From contig NC_087077.1 of the NCBI RefSeq assembly GCF_026151205.1, positions 3,968,001 to 4,032,000 on the forward strand: DNA of 64,000 nucleotides. Reading direction: 5' to 3'. A model generated the notes under the pieces. It had not been told where the DNA came from. It did not search any database and saw only the letters and a program-made list of their open reading frames with translations. The translations under genes were made by a program, and so were the position numbers. The DNA is from Bolinopsis microptera (Eukaryota; Ctenophora; Tentaculata; Lobata; Bolinopsidae). Below are positions 12,838-23,049 of this stretch, piece after piece; position 1 is the first letter of the stretch; each line of letters opens with the position of its first letter.

Positions 12838-13095
12838 CGGCTGTTCTAGCGTGGATTTTAATCCGATAGGATTTTGCCATTCCTAGTTGGACGACGTTCG
12901 CTGTCCTAGGGTGATCCAATCGCATTTCAGATCGTCGTCCGATCGCTCCTGAGAGCTAGGCGCTCGGATTTTATTTTTAAATAGGAAACAAAAAATCTGA
13001 TTTCCTAGCTCTAGGATTTAACGTTTCCGAGAGGTGTGCTTTCGAAATTATGTTTCCGAGAGGTGTGCTCTCGGATTCATCATTTCCGGGAGATA
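12838..13095. repeat. Short degenerate repeats rich in CTCGGAT / CCGAGAG
   Basis: Repeated scrambled copies of motifs such as CTCTCGGAT, TTTCCGAGAGGTGTGCT (twice, near 13024 and 13052) and AATCCGATAGGATTT. The same motif family returns at 15140-15440, on the other side of the 33 bp array. Confidence 0.65.
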
Positions 13096-13171
13096 AAATG
13101 CGTGTTGCGTGTTTCTGAACTCAAATAAAATTCCATCGAGATCGAAAACATGGACAAAATTTTTAATTATA

Positions 13172-13617
13172 TTAGCTTTTAGTATGTTCACATTCTTCCG
13201 TAAAATTAATGAGAAAATATAGAGGAGCAAAATTCTTCATCGTTAGATACGGCCATACTCGGTTGAATACACCCCATCTCGTTCGATCTGTGAAGTTAAG
13301 CAACTGCAGGCCGGGTTAGTTCTTGGATGGGTGACCGCCCGGGAATTGCCGGTGCCTTATCCTTTTGTTATATTTCCGAAGAATTATTTTACTGAACAGA
13401 AGAAATTGTGTATGGCTTTTTCAGAATTGCAGTGATTATTAAGAATAGCATTTTATCCTTAGCAATATAGTTTATGTTCAAACGCAAGGAAATATTTCCA
13501 AATGTCAGAATAACATGGCTTAGAATAGCGACAAAGTTTTGTCTGAAAGGGCTTTGTTCTCTATGACTATATTTTCTCATTAATTTGACGGAAGAATGTA
13601 AACATACTAAAAGTTAA
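13172..13617. mobile_element. Inverted-repeat element enclosing a 5S rRNA copy
   Basis: 13172-13222 and 13567-13617 are 51 bp inverted repeats with about three mismatches. Both contain CTATATTTTCTCATTAATTT in one orientation and ACATTCTTCCGTAAAATTAA-type text in the other. The loop carries the 5S-like sequence. It looks like a small non-autonomous element that captured, or was built around, a 5S gene. No transposase is present and a target duplication was not identified. Confidence 0.6.
13245..13362 (+). rRNA. 5S ribosomal RNA copy
   Basis: About 118 nt aligns along its length with eukaryotic 5S rRNA: the ACGGCCATAC 5' region, then GATCTGTGAAGTTAAGCAAC and GGGTTAGTTCTTGGATGGGTG (internal control region, box A/C of a type 1 Pol III promoter), then GACCGCCCGGGAAT. 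A TTTT run follows at 13363-13366, as expected for Pol III termination. The outer stem (AGATACGG against CCTTATCC) has mismatches, so it may be a pseudogene or a SINE3-type head rather than a functional gene. It is single-copy in this window, unlike tandem 5S clusters. Confidence 0.85.
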
Positions 13618-13633
13618 TATTTCAAATTTTTGA

Positions 13634-14936
13634 AGTGAACTTGAAGAGTACTAAAAGGTATCCTGAAGTTAACTTGAAGAGTTCTACAATGTACCCTTAA
13701 GTTAACTTGAAGAGTACTACAAGGTATCCTGAAGTTAACTTGAAGAGTATTACAATGTACCCTTAAGTTAACTTGAAGAGTACTACGAGGTATCCTGAAG
13801 TTAACTTGAAGAGTACTACAATGTATCCTGAAGTTAACTTGAAGAGTACTACAATATATCCTGAAGTTAACTTGAAGAGTATTACAAGGTATCCTGAAGT
13901 TAACTTGAAGAGTACTACAAGGTATCCTGAAGTTAACTTGAAGAGTACTACAATGTACCCTGAAGTTAACTTTAAGAGTACTACAATGTAAGTTAACCCT
14001 AAGAGTACTACAATGTACCCTGAAGTTAACTTTAAGAGTACTACAATGTACCCTGAAGTTAACTTTAAGAGTACTACAATGTAAGTTAACCTTAAGAGTA
14101 CTACAATGTACCCTGAAGTTAACTTTAAGAGTACTACAATGTAAGTTAACCTTAAGAGTACTACAATGTACCCTGAAGTTAACTTGAAGAGTACTACAAT
14201 GTACCCTTAAGTTAACTTGGAGAGTACTACAATGTACCCTTAAGTTAACTTGAAGAGTACTACAAGGTATCCTGAAGTTAACTTGAAGATTACCTCAATG
14301 TACCCTGAAGTTAACTTGAAGAGTACTACAAGGTATCCTGAAGTTAACTTGAAGATTACCTCAATGTACCCTGAAGTTAACTTGAAGAGTACTACAAGGT
14401 ATCCTGAAGTTAACTTGAAGAGTACTACAAGGTATCCTGAAGTTAACTTGAAGAGTACTACAAGGTATCCTGAAGTTAACTTGAAGAGTACTACAAGGTA
14501 TCCTGAAGTTAACTTGAAGAGTACTACAAGGTATCCTGAAGTTAACTTTAAGAGTACTACAAGGTATCCTGAAGTTAACTTGAAGAGTACTACAAGGTAT
14601 CCTGAAGTTAACTTGAAGAGTACTACAAGGTATCCTGAAGTTAACTTGAAGATTACCTCAATGTACCCTGAAGTTAACTTGACGAGTACTACAAGGTATC
14701 CTGAAGTTAACTTGAAGAGTACTACAATGTACATTGTACCCTGAAGTTAACTTGAAGAGTTCTACAAGGTATCCTGAAGTTAACTTTAAGAGTACTACAA
14801 GGTATCCTGAAGTTAACTTGAAGAGTACTACAATGTACCCTGAAGTTAACTTGAAGAGTACTACAATGTAAGTTAACCTTAAGAGTACTACAAGGTATCC
14901 TGAAGTTAACTGACAGAAAGCAGAAAGAGAACTACA
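13634..14936 (+). repeat. 33 bp minisatellite, about 39 units
   Basis: The unit is AAGTTAACTTGAAGAGTACT followed by ACAAGGTATCCTG. Variants carry ACAATGTACCC or ATTACCTCAATGTACCC, and some units are shortened. Because 33 is a multiple of three, both strands stay open for long stretches (for example 14250-14744), but the apparent proteins are by-products of the repeat. Confidence 0.97.
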
Positions 14937-16301
14937 AGTTAGCTTCAAGTTATCATGTATCTACTTAATTTAACCTAAAAAACCTCCATGTTGTTGTTGT
15001 TGTTGTAGCCTGCAGGCAACCGTGGATCAACTTGAGATAAAGCCATGATCTGATCCTGAAGTTAACTGACAGAAAGCATGAAGTTCTAACCTACAGTTAG
15101 ACATGTGTCGTCTTCCAATTATATCGGTCCTGATATTTGAAATTGTATCGCCTCTCGGATTTGCTCTCGGATCCTTTAGGATTTGAGTATCCTATCGGGT
15201 CCGAGAGCTAATTCTATCTGCACTCAGATTTGTTAAATCCTATCTCCGCTAGGATTAGCGCTCGGATCCGATAGGTTTTTAATTTCCTATCGGGTCCGAG
15301 AGCAAATCCTATCGCCTCTCGGAACTTACACATCCTATCGCTGAGCGATGGGAATTCATCGGAGGTATTCTAGGGGAACCGGATTGGGGTAAGGATTGAT
15401 AAAATCCAAGATATCTCGGAGGCGCTAGGATAAATCATAGCCCCTAGGGTAATCCTATCTGATTAAAATCGCAGAAATCACCCTTCTGAACAGCCGTGTG
15501 ACAATCTCTGTTGTGATCGTGATGGCAAGATTCCTCTCTCGGTGGTGATTTTGTAAGTAAGATTTGTTCGTTACTTTAAACAATTGATTTGCGGACTTAT
15601 AACAATCGAATATTCTGGTGCATTTCGCTTCTCGTCTGTTTAGCAAATGCGCGGAAATCCATCATAGTTAGGCGGGAAATTTTCATTGTAAGGCGGGAAA
15701 ATTTCATCACGTCGTGATAAATAAAATTCCTCGTTGAAATGTTTCGTACGCGTAGGGCGCGAGGTATTTTTTAAGTATTTTTAACAAATCCACGGTGCGC
15801 GCGAAGGTAGGTATTTGGAGGTTGTGTGAGCTGGCAGCAAGATGTTAGACCTTGCTGCAGGCCCTGCAGCCAGATGATATGACCTTGCAGCGAGCTCATA
15901 TTGAGCTCGCGACCAGATGATACGACCTTGCTGCGAGATGATATTTTTGACAGGGTAACTTCTATTCGTAAAATTTTACAAGATTTGTTTCCAGTTTCGG
16001 ACAAATTCACAATATTACTACATAACAACTTAGTAATGTAAGCAGTAAGGGCCCTCTCCAAATTTTAATCTGTAGAAGTGCACGTGCAAATAACGCGCAG
16101 CTTCAATGCAAAAATACGTGTGTGCTCTTGGCGCGCGCTAAAACTCTGCGCTGAAAATATTGGTTTGGTACGGTACCACAACGAGAGTTTTAAAATTCCC
16201 GCCAATTTCAAACTCCAGAAAAAGAATCCGAAATTTTGGGACAGCCTAAAACATATTCTGATTAATGCTTTTCGACTTTATTTGTCCGTAAACTGACAAC
16301 T
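14937..16301. other. Gene-free stretch with degenerate repeats
   Basis: It holds a TGT trinucleotide run near 14990-15006, further CTCTCGGAT/ATCCTATCGG-type repeats at 15140-15440 and a locally repeated GATGATAYGACCTTG motif at 15870-15945. No gene recognised. Confidence 0.6.
15140..15440. repeat. Degenerate ATCCTATCGGGTCCGAGAGC repeats in both orientations
   Basis: Several copies of ATCCTATCGGGTCCGAGAGC and its complement GCTCTCGGATCCGATAGG alternate at irregular spacing. The family matches 12838-13095, so the 33 bp array and the 5S element are bracketed by it. Confidence 0.7.
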
Positions 16302-18592
16302 ACAGCAAATCTATTTTCTCTACGAACTTGGCCCGAGTTACTTGTTTTAAAATACAGCAAATCCATCTTCTCTACGAACTGGGCCCGAGTTACTTGTTTT
16401 AAAATACAGCAAATCCATCTTCTCTACGAACTGGGCCCGAGTTACTTGTTTTAAAATACAGCAAATCCATCTTCTCTACGAACTGGGCCCGAGTTACTTG
16501 TTTTAAAATACAGCAAATCCATCTTCTCTACGAACTGGGCCCGAGTTACTTGTTTTAAAATACAGAAAATCCATCTTCTCTACGAACTGGGCCCGAGTTA
16601 CTTGTTTTAAAATACAGCAAATCCATCTTCTCTACGAACTGGGCCCGAGTGACTTGTTTTAAAATACAGCAAATCCATCTTCTCTACGAACTGGGCCCGA
16701 GTTACTTGTTTTAAAATACAGCAAATCCATCTTCTCTACGAACTGGGCCCGAGTTACTTGTTTTAAAATACAGCAAATCCATCTTCTCTACGAACTGGGC
16801 CCGAGTTACTTGTTTTAAAATACAGCAAATCCATCTTCTCTACGAACTGGGCCCGAGTTACTTGATTTAAAATACAGCAAATCCATCTTCTCTACGAACT
16901 GGGCCCGAGTGACTTGTTTTAAAATACAGCAAATCCATCTTCTCTACGAACTGGGCCCGAGTTACTTGTTTTAAAATACAGCAAATCCATCTTCTCTACG
17001 AACTGGGCCCGAGTTACTTGTTTTAAAATACAGCAAATCCATCTTCTCTACGAACTGGGCCCGAGTTACTTGTTTTAAAATACAGCAAATCCATCTTCTC
17101 TACGAACTGGGCCCGAGTTACTTGTTTTAAAATACAGCAAATCCATCTTCTCTACGAACTGGGCCCGAGTTACTTGTTTTAAAATACAGCAAATCCATCT
17201 TCTCTACGAACTGGGCCCGAGTTACTTGTTTTAAAATACAGCAAATCCATCTTCTCTACGAACTGGGCCCGAGTTACTTGTTTTAAAATACAGCAAATCC
17301 ATCTTCTCTACGAACTGGGCCCGAGTTACTTGTTTTAAAATACAGCAAATCCATCTTCTCTACGAACTGGGCCCGAGTTACTTGTTTTAAAATACAGCAA
17401 ATCCATCTTCTCTACGAACTGGGCCCGAGTTACTTGATTTAAAAGACAGCAAATCCATCTTCTCTACGAACTGGGCCCGAGTGACTTGTTTTAAAATACA
17501 GCAAATCCATCTTCTCTACGAACTGGGCCCGAGTTACTTGTTTTAAAATACAGCAAATCCATCTTCTCTACGAACTGGGCCCGAGTTACTTGTTTTAAAA
17601 TACAGAAAATCCATCTTCTCTACGAACTGGGCCCGAGTGACTTGTTTTAAAATACAGCAAATCCATCTTCTCTACGAACTGGGCCCGAGTTACTTGTTTT
17701 AAAATACAGCAAATCCATCTTCTCTACGAACTGGGCCCGAGTTACTTGTTTTAAAATACAGCAAATCCATCTTCTCTACGAACTGGGCCCGAGTGACTTG
17801 TTTTAAAATACAGCAAATCCATCTTCTCTACGAACTGGGCCCGAGTTACTTGTTTTAAAATACAGCAAATCCATCTTCTCTACGAACTGGGCCCGAGTTA
17901 CTTGTTTTAAAATACAGCAAATCCATCTTCTCTACGAACTGGGCCCGAGTTACTTGTTTTAAAATACAGCAAATCCATCTTCTCTACGAACTGGGCCAGA
18001 GTTACTTGTTTTAAAATACAGCAAATCCATCTTCTCTACGAACTGGGCCCGAGTTACTTGTTTTAAAATACAGCAAATCCATCTTCTCTACGAACTGGGC
18101 CCGAGTTACTTGTTTTAAAATACAGCAAATCCATCTTCTCTACGAACTGGGCCAGAGTTACTTGTTTTAAAATACAGCAAATCCATCTTCTCTACGAACT
18201 GGGCCCGAGTTACTTGTTTTAAAATACAGCAAATCCATCTTCTCTACGAACTGGGCCCGAGTTACTTGTTTTAAAATACAGCAAATCCATCTTCTCTACG
18301 AACTGGGCCCGAGTTACTTCTTTTAAAATACAGCAAATCCATCTTCTCTACGAACTGGGCCCGAGTTACTTGTTTTAAAATACAGCAAATCCATCTTCTC
18401 TACGAACTGGGCCCGAGTTACTTGTTTTAAAATACAGCAAATCCATCTTCTCTACGAACTGGGCCCGAGTTACTTGTTTTAAAATACAGCAAATCCATCT
18501 TCTCTACGAACTGGGCCCGAGTTACTTGTTTTAAAATACAGCAAATCCATCTTCTCTACGAACTGGGCACGAGTTACTTGTTTTAAAATACG
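16302..18592 (+). repeat. 52 bp minisatellite, 44 units
   Basis: Head-to-tail copies of TACAGCAAATCCATCTTCTC + TACGAACTGGGCCCGAGTTA + CTTGTTTTAAAA. Variation is limited to a few recurrent single-base changes (GAGTGAC for GAGTTAC, ACAGAAAAT, GGGCCAGAG, TTGATTTAAAA), which implies recent homogenisation. The unit holds the palindrome GGGCCC. No open frame runs through it, since 52 is not a multiple of three. Confidence 0.98.
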
Positions 18593-19581
18593 ACAAAGTT
18601 AACTGCTGAATGTTCCCGGTCAAAAATTAATTATAGTTTATATTAAAATATTGTCTATTGTCTATGTTTTACTATAATGCTGGGAGCCTTGTTGTAAATA
18701 ATAGGGTACATACCATTCCTTGAAAGTCGTTATTTCGGAGTGAGCAATCATTTTGTTGACTAGCGAATCTAAATTGAAAGTCGAATATCACTCAATTTCA
18801 GTTGCAGGTCGACATCCTTAAAAAATAAAATTAGAGAGCAAATAATTTTATTTTGTACTCTACTTCAGTCAATATAAATAGAAATTACAGCAATTTGAAG
18901 TAACACCATATCAAGCTATATCATACATAATTATGAAAGCCTCGCAGAGATCTCGATTAAATCTGTAAACGTACATTTAACGGTAAGATATATAGATAGC
19001 GCGCAATATATACGCACGCATAAAACCAATATGGCTGCCACACAAAGCTACAAACTGGAACAAGAAATGAAAATTGTGAATTCAACCAGCTTGGATACTA
19101 TTATCCAACGCGACATTGGTTTGGGCGCATTATCGACACGTTTTAAATGCGCGGAAAATTTTTGTGCGCGGCACTGGCATTTTAAATTTTCAAAATTCAA
19201 ATCATAGCCAGAGTTATGGTTATTTTTCAAGACAAATTTTGAGGCAAATTTTACGTGTAAATTATTCATTTTTCATTCATGATCACTCATAATTTCAACA
19301 ATTTACCTTGGATTGAATTGAACTCTTCAGTATTCGATGATTAAAACAATTGTTTTAAGAACAGAGTAGTTTTAAAGCTAAACATTCGCAATTTGTCTTA
19401 ACAGGAGTCTTGGGAGAATTATAAAAATGAAATTTAAACGTTTTAGCGGCGCATGAAGCCCGCGGCGTTCGCTGGGGTGCCCCATGACGTATATAGTAGG
19501 GTTAAAATGCTTCCCTGGAGAGTTATGGGCAAAAAACCGTTTTGGTTACGTGACAGGCTAGTAAAATACGAATTCGATTGT

Positions 19582-19669
19582 TTAGGGCTCGGGTTAGGGT
19601 TAGGGTTGTGGTAAGGGTTATGGTTAGCTTCGGGGTTATGGTTATGGTTAGGGTTGGGATTAGGGTTTA
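19582..19669 (+). repeat. Degenerate interstitial telomere-like repeats
   Basis: Imperfect GGTTAGGGTTAGGGTT, GGTTATGGTTAG and GGGTTGGGATTAGGG. This is close to the metazoan TTAGGG hexamer but eroded and surrounded by ordinary sequence, so it is interstitial rather than a chromosome end. Confidence 0.8.
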
Positions 19670-20522
19670 TGTAAAACCGTTTTGTACGGATGCAAAACCA
19701 TAAAAACCAAAGCCACGTGACATTTTTGGGCGAGCGAATTAGTAAAAGCCAGTCACGTGGGCGATAACAGTGCTCGCAGGCAGGTACGGTCGCACACTCG
19801 CAGGTACGGTCGCAAAGCTACCATATTTTTAAAAAAACCTCGATCGCTAACCCTTGTCCTTGACTCTTTTGTGCCTTCGGCACCTTTGAGTCATGGATCG
19901 GGAAAAAATCTCGAAGATCGACTGTAGAGTGATTTCAGATTTAGCATGCTCCGACCCGGACCCTTTTATTGTTTTCTTAGTTGTTTCACTTTGAATAGTC
20001 AGATATTATAGTGTATAGATAAGTAAGAGACGTCATATTTGTAAAAGAGGAAAGGTTTAAAATGATTTGTTATAGTGTATAATTTATCTAAATATCTAAA
20101 TCGCCGTACGGCCGATGTCTTCTCGATTATTTTGTCTTACTCTTCTATGTGCGTCATTTTCTCTACTTCGTCCGTGATCTGTTTCTACCTGAATTTGTAA
20201 AACAGTTAGTTGATGTTTCCTCAACCATCAACCTTCGTTAAATAAAGGAAGACAAATTCAAACATCAAAGACATGGCGTATTCAGATCTGAAAATGGTAA
20301 AATAATTCTTTAAAAAATAAAATGATAAAACTCTGAAATAATATTCACCTTGATTGCAGCTTATACCAATACCAATACCATTAATCTATGAATGTGTTCG
20401 TCTCCGAGGATCTTTTTTATTCTTGAACTGAAATGTAAGTACCCCCTATTCCCGAAATTATTTCCAAATTTTCAAAATTTAACAGTCTGCTCTATTGTCT
20501 ATACCCGTTTTTAAAGAAACGT

Positions 20523-20762
20523 GTTTACCTGAACTCAAACGACATCAGACCCTAAGGCTAAAGGGTCGTCATAAATGTTTTGTTGTCCAAGTAAACCCGC
20601 CCTGCCCCTAGCATGCAAATTTAAAATTTTAACCGACCCAACTCCCAAGCTCTGTCAATAAATTGTAAGTGAAACTGAAGCCTGTTTACTTGAACTCAAA
20701 CGACTTCAGACCCCAAAGGGTCGTCATAAATGTTTTCTTGTCCAAGTAAACCCGCCCTACCC
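20523..20762. repeat. Duplicated hairpin repeat of about 80 bp
   Basis: 20523-20602 and 20685-20762 share GTTTACYTGAACTCAAACGA, AGGGTCGTCATAAATGTTTT and TCCAAGTAAACCCGCCCT. Each unit begins GTTTACTTG and ends CAAGTAAAC (inverted ends), and one contains the hairpin GACCCCAAAGGGTC. It looks like a miniature element present twice. Confidence 0.75.
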
Positions 20763-20852
20763 AATTTTAATCATAAAACAAATGTTGAGCCACGAAAATT
20801 TAAACAAAGTGATCAGACTTAAAACCAAGAAACCGTAACCATGAAAACTCTA

Positions 20853-21254
20853 CCTTAGGTGGGTCACAACCATATCCTAGATGGAACCACACAGGCATCT
20901 CCTCCTCCGGGTATTCAAAAGCTATGATCAGTGGTTCAGGTTCCTCCTGATCTCCTAATTTGTCTTCGCGAGGTACTTCCACCTCTACGTCGATTATTTC
21001 CAAGTCCAACTCATCTTCAAAATCTGAGTCATCGGTATCTATAAGTGAAAAGTTTGACAAAACTTTAGTTTGGATATGGACAGCTTTTTCAGTTTGTATT
21101 TTTGCTAAAGAATTAGCACCAGAAATATGATCAAATTTGTCCGGGCTGTACTTCCTCATTTTTGGTTTGAAGTCGAGTGCTTTGAAAGTTCGTGAGAGAA
21201 AGTTGCGAGGTTTCCGGTCATCCTCCATTATGTACACCCGGTCAAGATTCCTCC
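20853..21254 (-). CDS. Candidate exon of an unrecognised acidic protein
   Basis: The frame is open from 21330 to 20800. The region after a plausible acceptor (TTTTCTGCCGCAG, ending near 21255) has protein-like composition: a basic start (RNLDRVYIMEDDRKPRNFL), then a strongly acidic centre (DTDDSDFEDELDLEIIDVEV, near 21035-20977) and YPEEEMPVWFHLGYG near 20901-20860. A possible donor, AAG followed by GTAGAG, lies at 20853/20852. No family is recognised and no flanking exons were found, so it may be one exon of a gene or a chance frame. An ATG is present at 21228. Confidence 0.35.
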
Positions 21255-22067
21255 TGCGGCAGAAAACTGATTTAATCCTTTTAACTGACAGCATATCGCA
21301 AGCAAATCGGAAGATTTTAATTGATAGCAAGTGTAAACAGTATGAAAAGTATTAGGGAAAGGTCGTTTTTGCCTAGTGCTGGGTATTTAAAGGCTGGTGG
21401 TTGTCAGGGTAATTAGCAGAAGGTGCTCCTTTGGAATATGAACTATGTGCTCCTTGATCAACACAGGTTCGTTTCAGTCGTTACACATCCCCAAAATGAC
21501 AGTGCGCGGCGTATTATTAGTTTTATGTAAATTATGATTACACCACTACAAATCAATTAAATTTATCGCGCTATTACTAACTACTATACGCCAAAAAGTG
21601 CGCATAACTGCATCTTGGTGACAATTAGTGTAACCCGTGCGTACGGCCGGGACTTCACTATCGCAGTTAAAATGTTTTTCGACGTTTCTGTTATGCCTTT
21701 TAACAGTTTAAAATAGACAGTTGACGATGTCAATCCTTTCGAGCTCGTATGTCGTACTAGCGGCCCCCTCAATGTGTGCCGGTTGGCGAAAAGGGAAAAT
21801 GCAACATGTGTCAAAGCCTGCGTCATAGAATATGATTCATAATCAGCGCTCAAAAATAAACTGATGGCAGTCACTTTCTTACTGGGCCGCGCTCAGCCGG
21901 TCATTCCGCCAAATCTCTATTCTGTTTAACAACATTAAAGCCTGGGGTCCTAGGTAATCCTCAGGTAATCACTTTCATGCCCTCAGGATCTATTGAGAAG
22001 ACTATCTTGTATTTAAAATTTGGGCGAGTGATTTCAGATTTGAGATTTCGTGAGGGCGGACTATCTC
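21255..22067. other. Intergenic, no gene seen
   Basis: Short frames only. It contains the hairpin TTGACGATGTCAA at 21721-21733, which recurs near 55.6 and 55.8 kb. Confidence 0.55.
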
Positions 22068-22175
22068 TTGTATCACGTGGTGACCCCCACGGTCGCTTCA
22101 CTATAGTGTAGCGTCTTCGACGCTACAGGGGGAGCCGCGCACTTCGTGCGCGGCGGGTCATACAACGTATGACAA
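22068..22175. mobile_element. 108 bp hairpin-rich micro-transposon, copy 1
   Basis: Flanked by an exact 8 bp duplication, ACTATCTC (22060-22067 and 22176-22183). The ends are imperfectly inverted (TTGTATCACG and CGTATGACAA). Inside are successive hairpins with three-base loops: TCACGTGGTGA, GTAGCGTC-TTC-GACGCTAC (22108-22126), GCCGCGCAC-TTC-GTGCGCGGC and GTCATAC-AAC-GTATGAC. CCCCC near 22084 can pair with GGGGG near 22128 to close the second hairpin in a larger arm. It has no coding capacity. The 8 bp duplication suggests hAT-type mobilisation, which is an inference. Confidence 0.85.
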
Positions 22176-22183
22176 ACTATCTC

Positions 22184-23049
22184 CGGGTACAGCTCCAGAC
22201 TTGATTGACTTTGTCGTGCTGCGCGCTATAAATCCGTACGTGATCACGCTGCCAAAACTGATCATTTCACCACAATGCAGACTTTGCGCAATACACAAAC
22301 GCGAAGTCTATTCAGGACTGTCCCTAATTTCGGGAACCTTGTGTAACATTTATTCTCGTCTCTACAGTGTTGGTTTAGCAAGGGGTTGTACTTTGTCCTA
22401 ATATTATGTTATAGAAATACGAGTAGCTATCTAAGAACAGAATTTAGATTCAATCGTATAACACAAATTCAATTGGGACATCTCGCTAACTAAAAATATA
22501 ACGCATTCAGAAGCTATAAATCATGAACTGTTAATAGCAGAAAATATAGTTATACAAAAAACAGTTCGTAAATTAACAATTGTCAAGGGAGTACGAGAAT
22601 GGAAAGTTATCTTTAAATTCATCACGTTGAAAATTGTACAAAATCCCTTGTATGGAAAATCAATCGGACCAACGGACTTAAATTTAAATTTAATGAAAAA
22701 GTATTACTATAAACCAATCAATTTTTAAATTCAGACAAAAAAACGTACGAAAAAGTTTTACATTTGATAACATATTGCTTGGATGATAATAAGTGTTTAC
22801 TCTGGGCTTAACTTGTGTATTATAGGGACACTACAATCTAATTATTGCACCAGTGCAGTGGTGGATTCTAATAAATATATTCTGCATGATTACCAGGTTA
22901 TTTCATGCATTAGAGGGGCATATACAAGAGCATGTGGGTATTAATATTGTGGGAATTCTAAAACGGCAAACAAACTGAACCTCACTGAAAACTCATAAAA
23001 ATAAAGGTATAACTTAACGTAAAAGAACTAAATGTGTGCTACTCTCAAA
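22184..23049. other. Intergenic 3' of PPP1R21, no gene seen
   Basis: AT-rich sequence with only short frames. The PPP1R21 3' untranslated region should lie here (minus strand, below 23050), but no clear AATAAA in that orientation was found close to the stop. Confidence 0.5.

Larger units (their letters stand above)
10207..13171. other. Gene-free stretch
   Basis: Only short, compositionally random frames are present and no protein family was recognised. It contains the outer palindrome block near 10507-10573, a 46 bp exact direct repeat and, from about 12838, short CTCTCGGAT/ATCCTATCGG-type repeats. Confidence 0.6.
18593..20852. other. Gene-free stretch
   Basis: No recognisable gene. It contains degenerate telomere-like repeats near 19.6 kb, an inverted GTGCCTTCGGCAC hairpin near 19871 and a duplicated 80 bp hairpin repeat near 20.6 kb. 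Confidence 0.6.

Noticed and set aside
14240..14948. Long open frames on both strands, 96 to 164 codons
   Set aside because: They arise because the 33 bp unit is a multiple of three and lacks stops. Both strands are open at the same place, and the peptides are pure repeats.
16302..18592. CRISPR-like array
   Set aside because: The units are contiguous with no unique spacers, and the context is eukaryotic.
19582..19669. True chromosome end
   Set aside because: The repeats are degenerate and short and are followed by tens of kilobases of genes and repeats.
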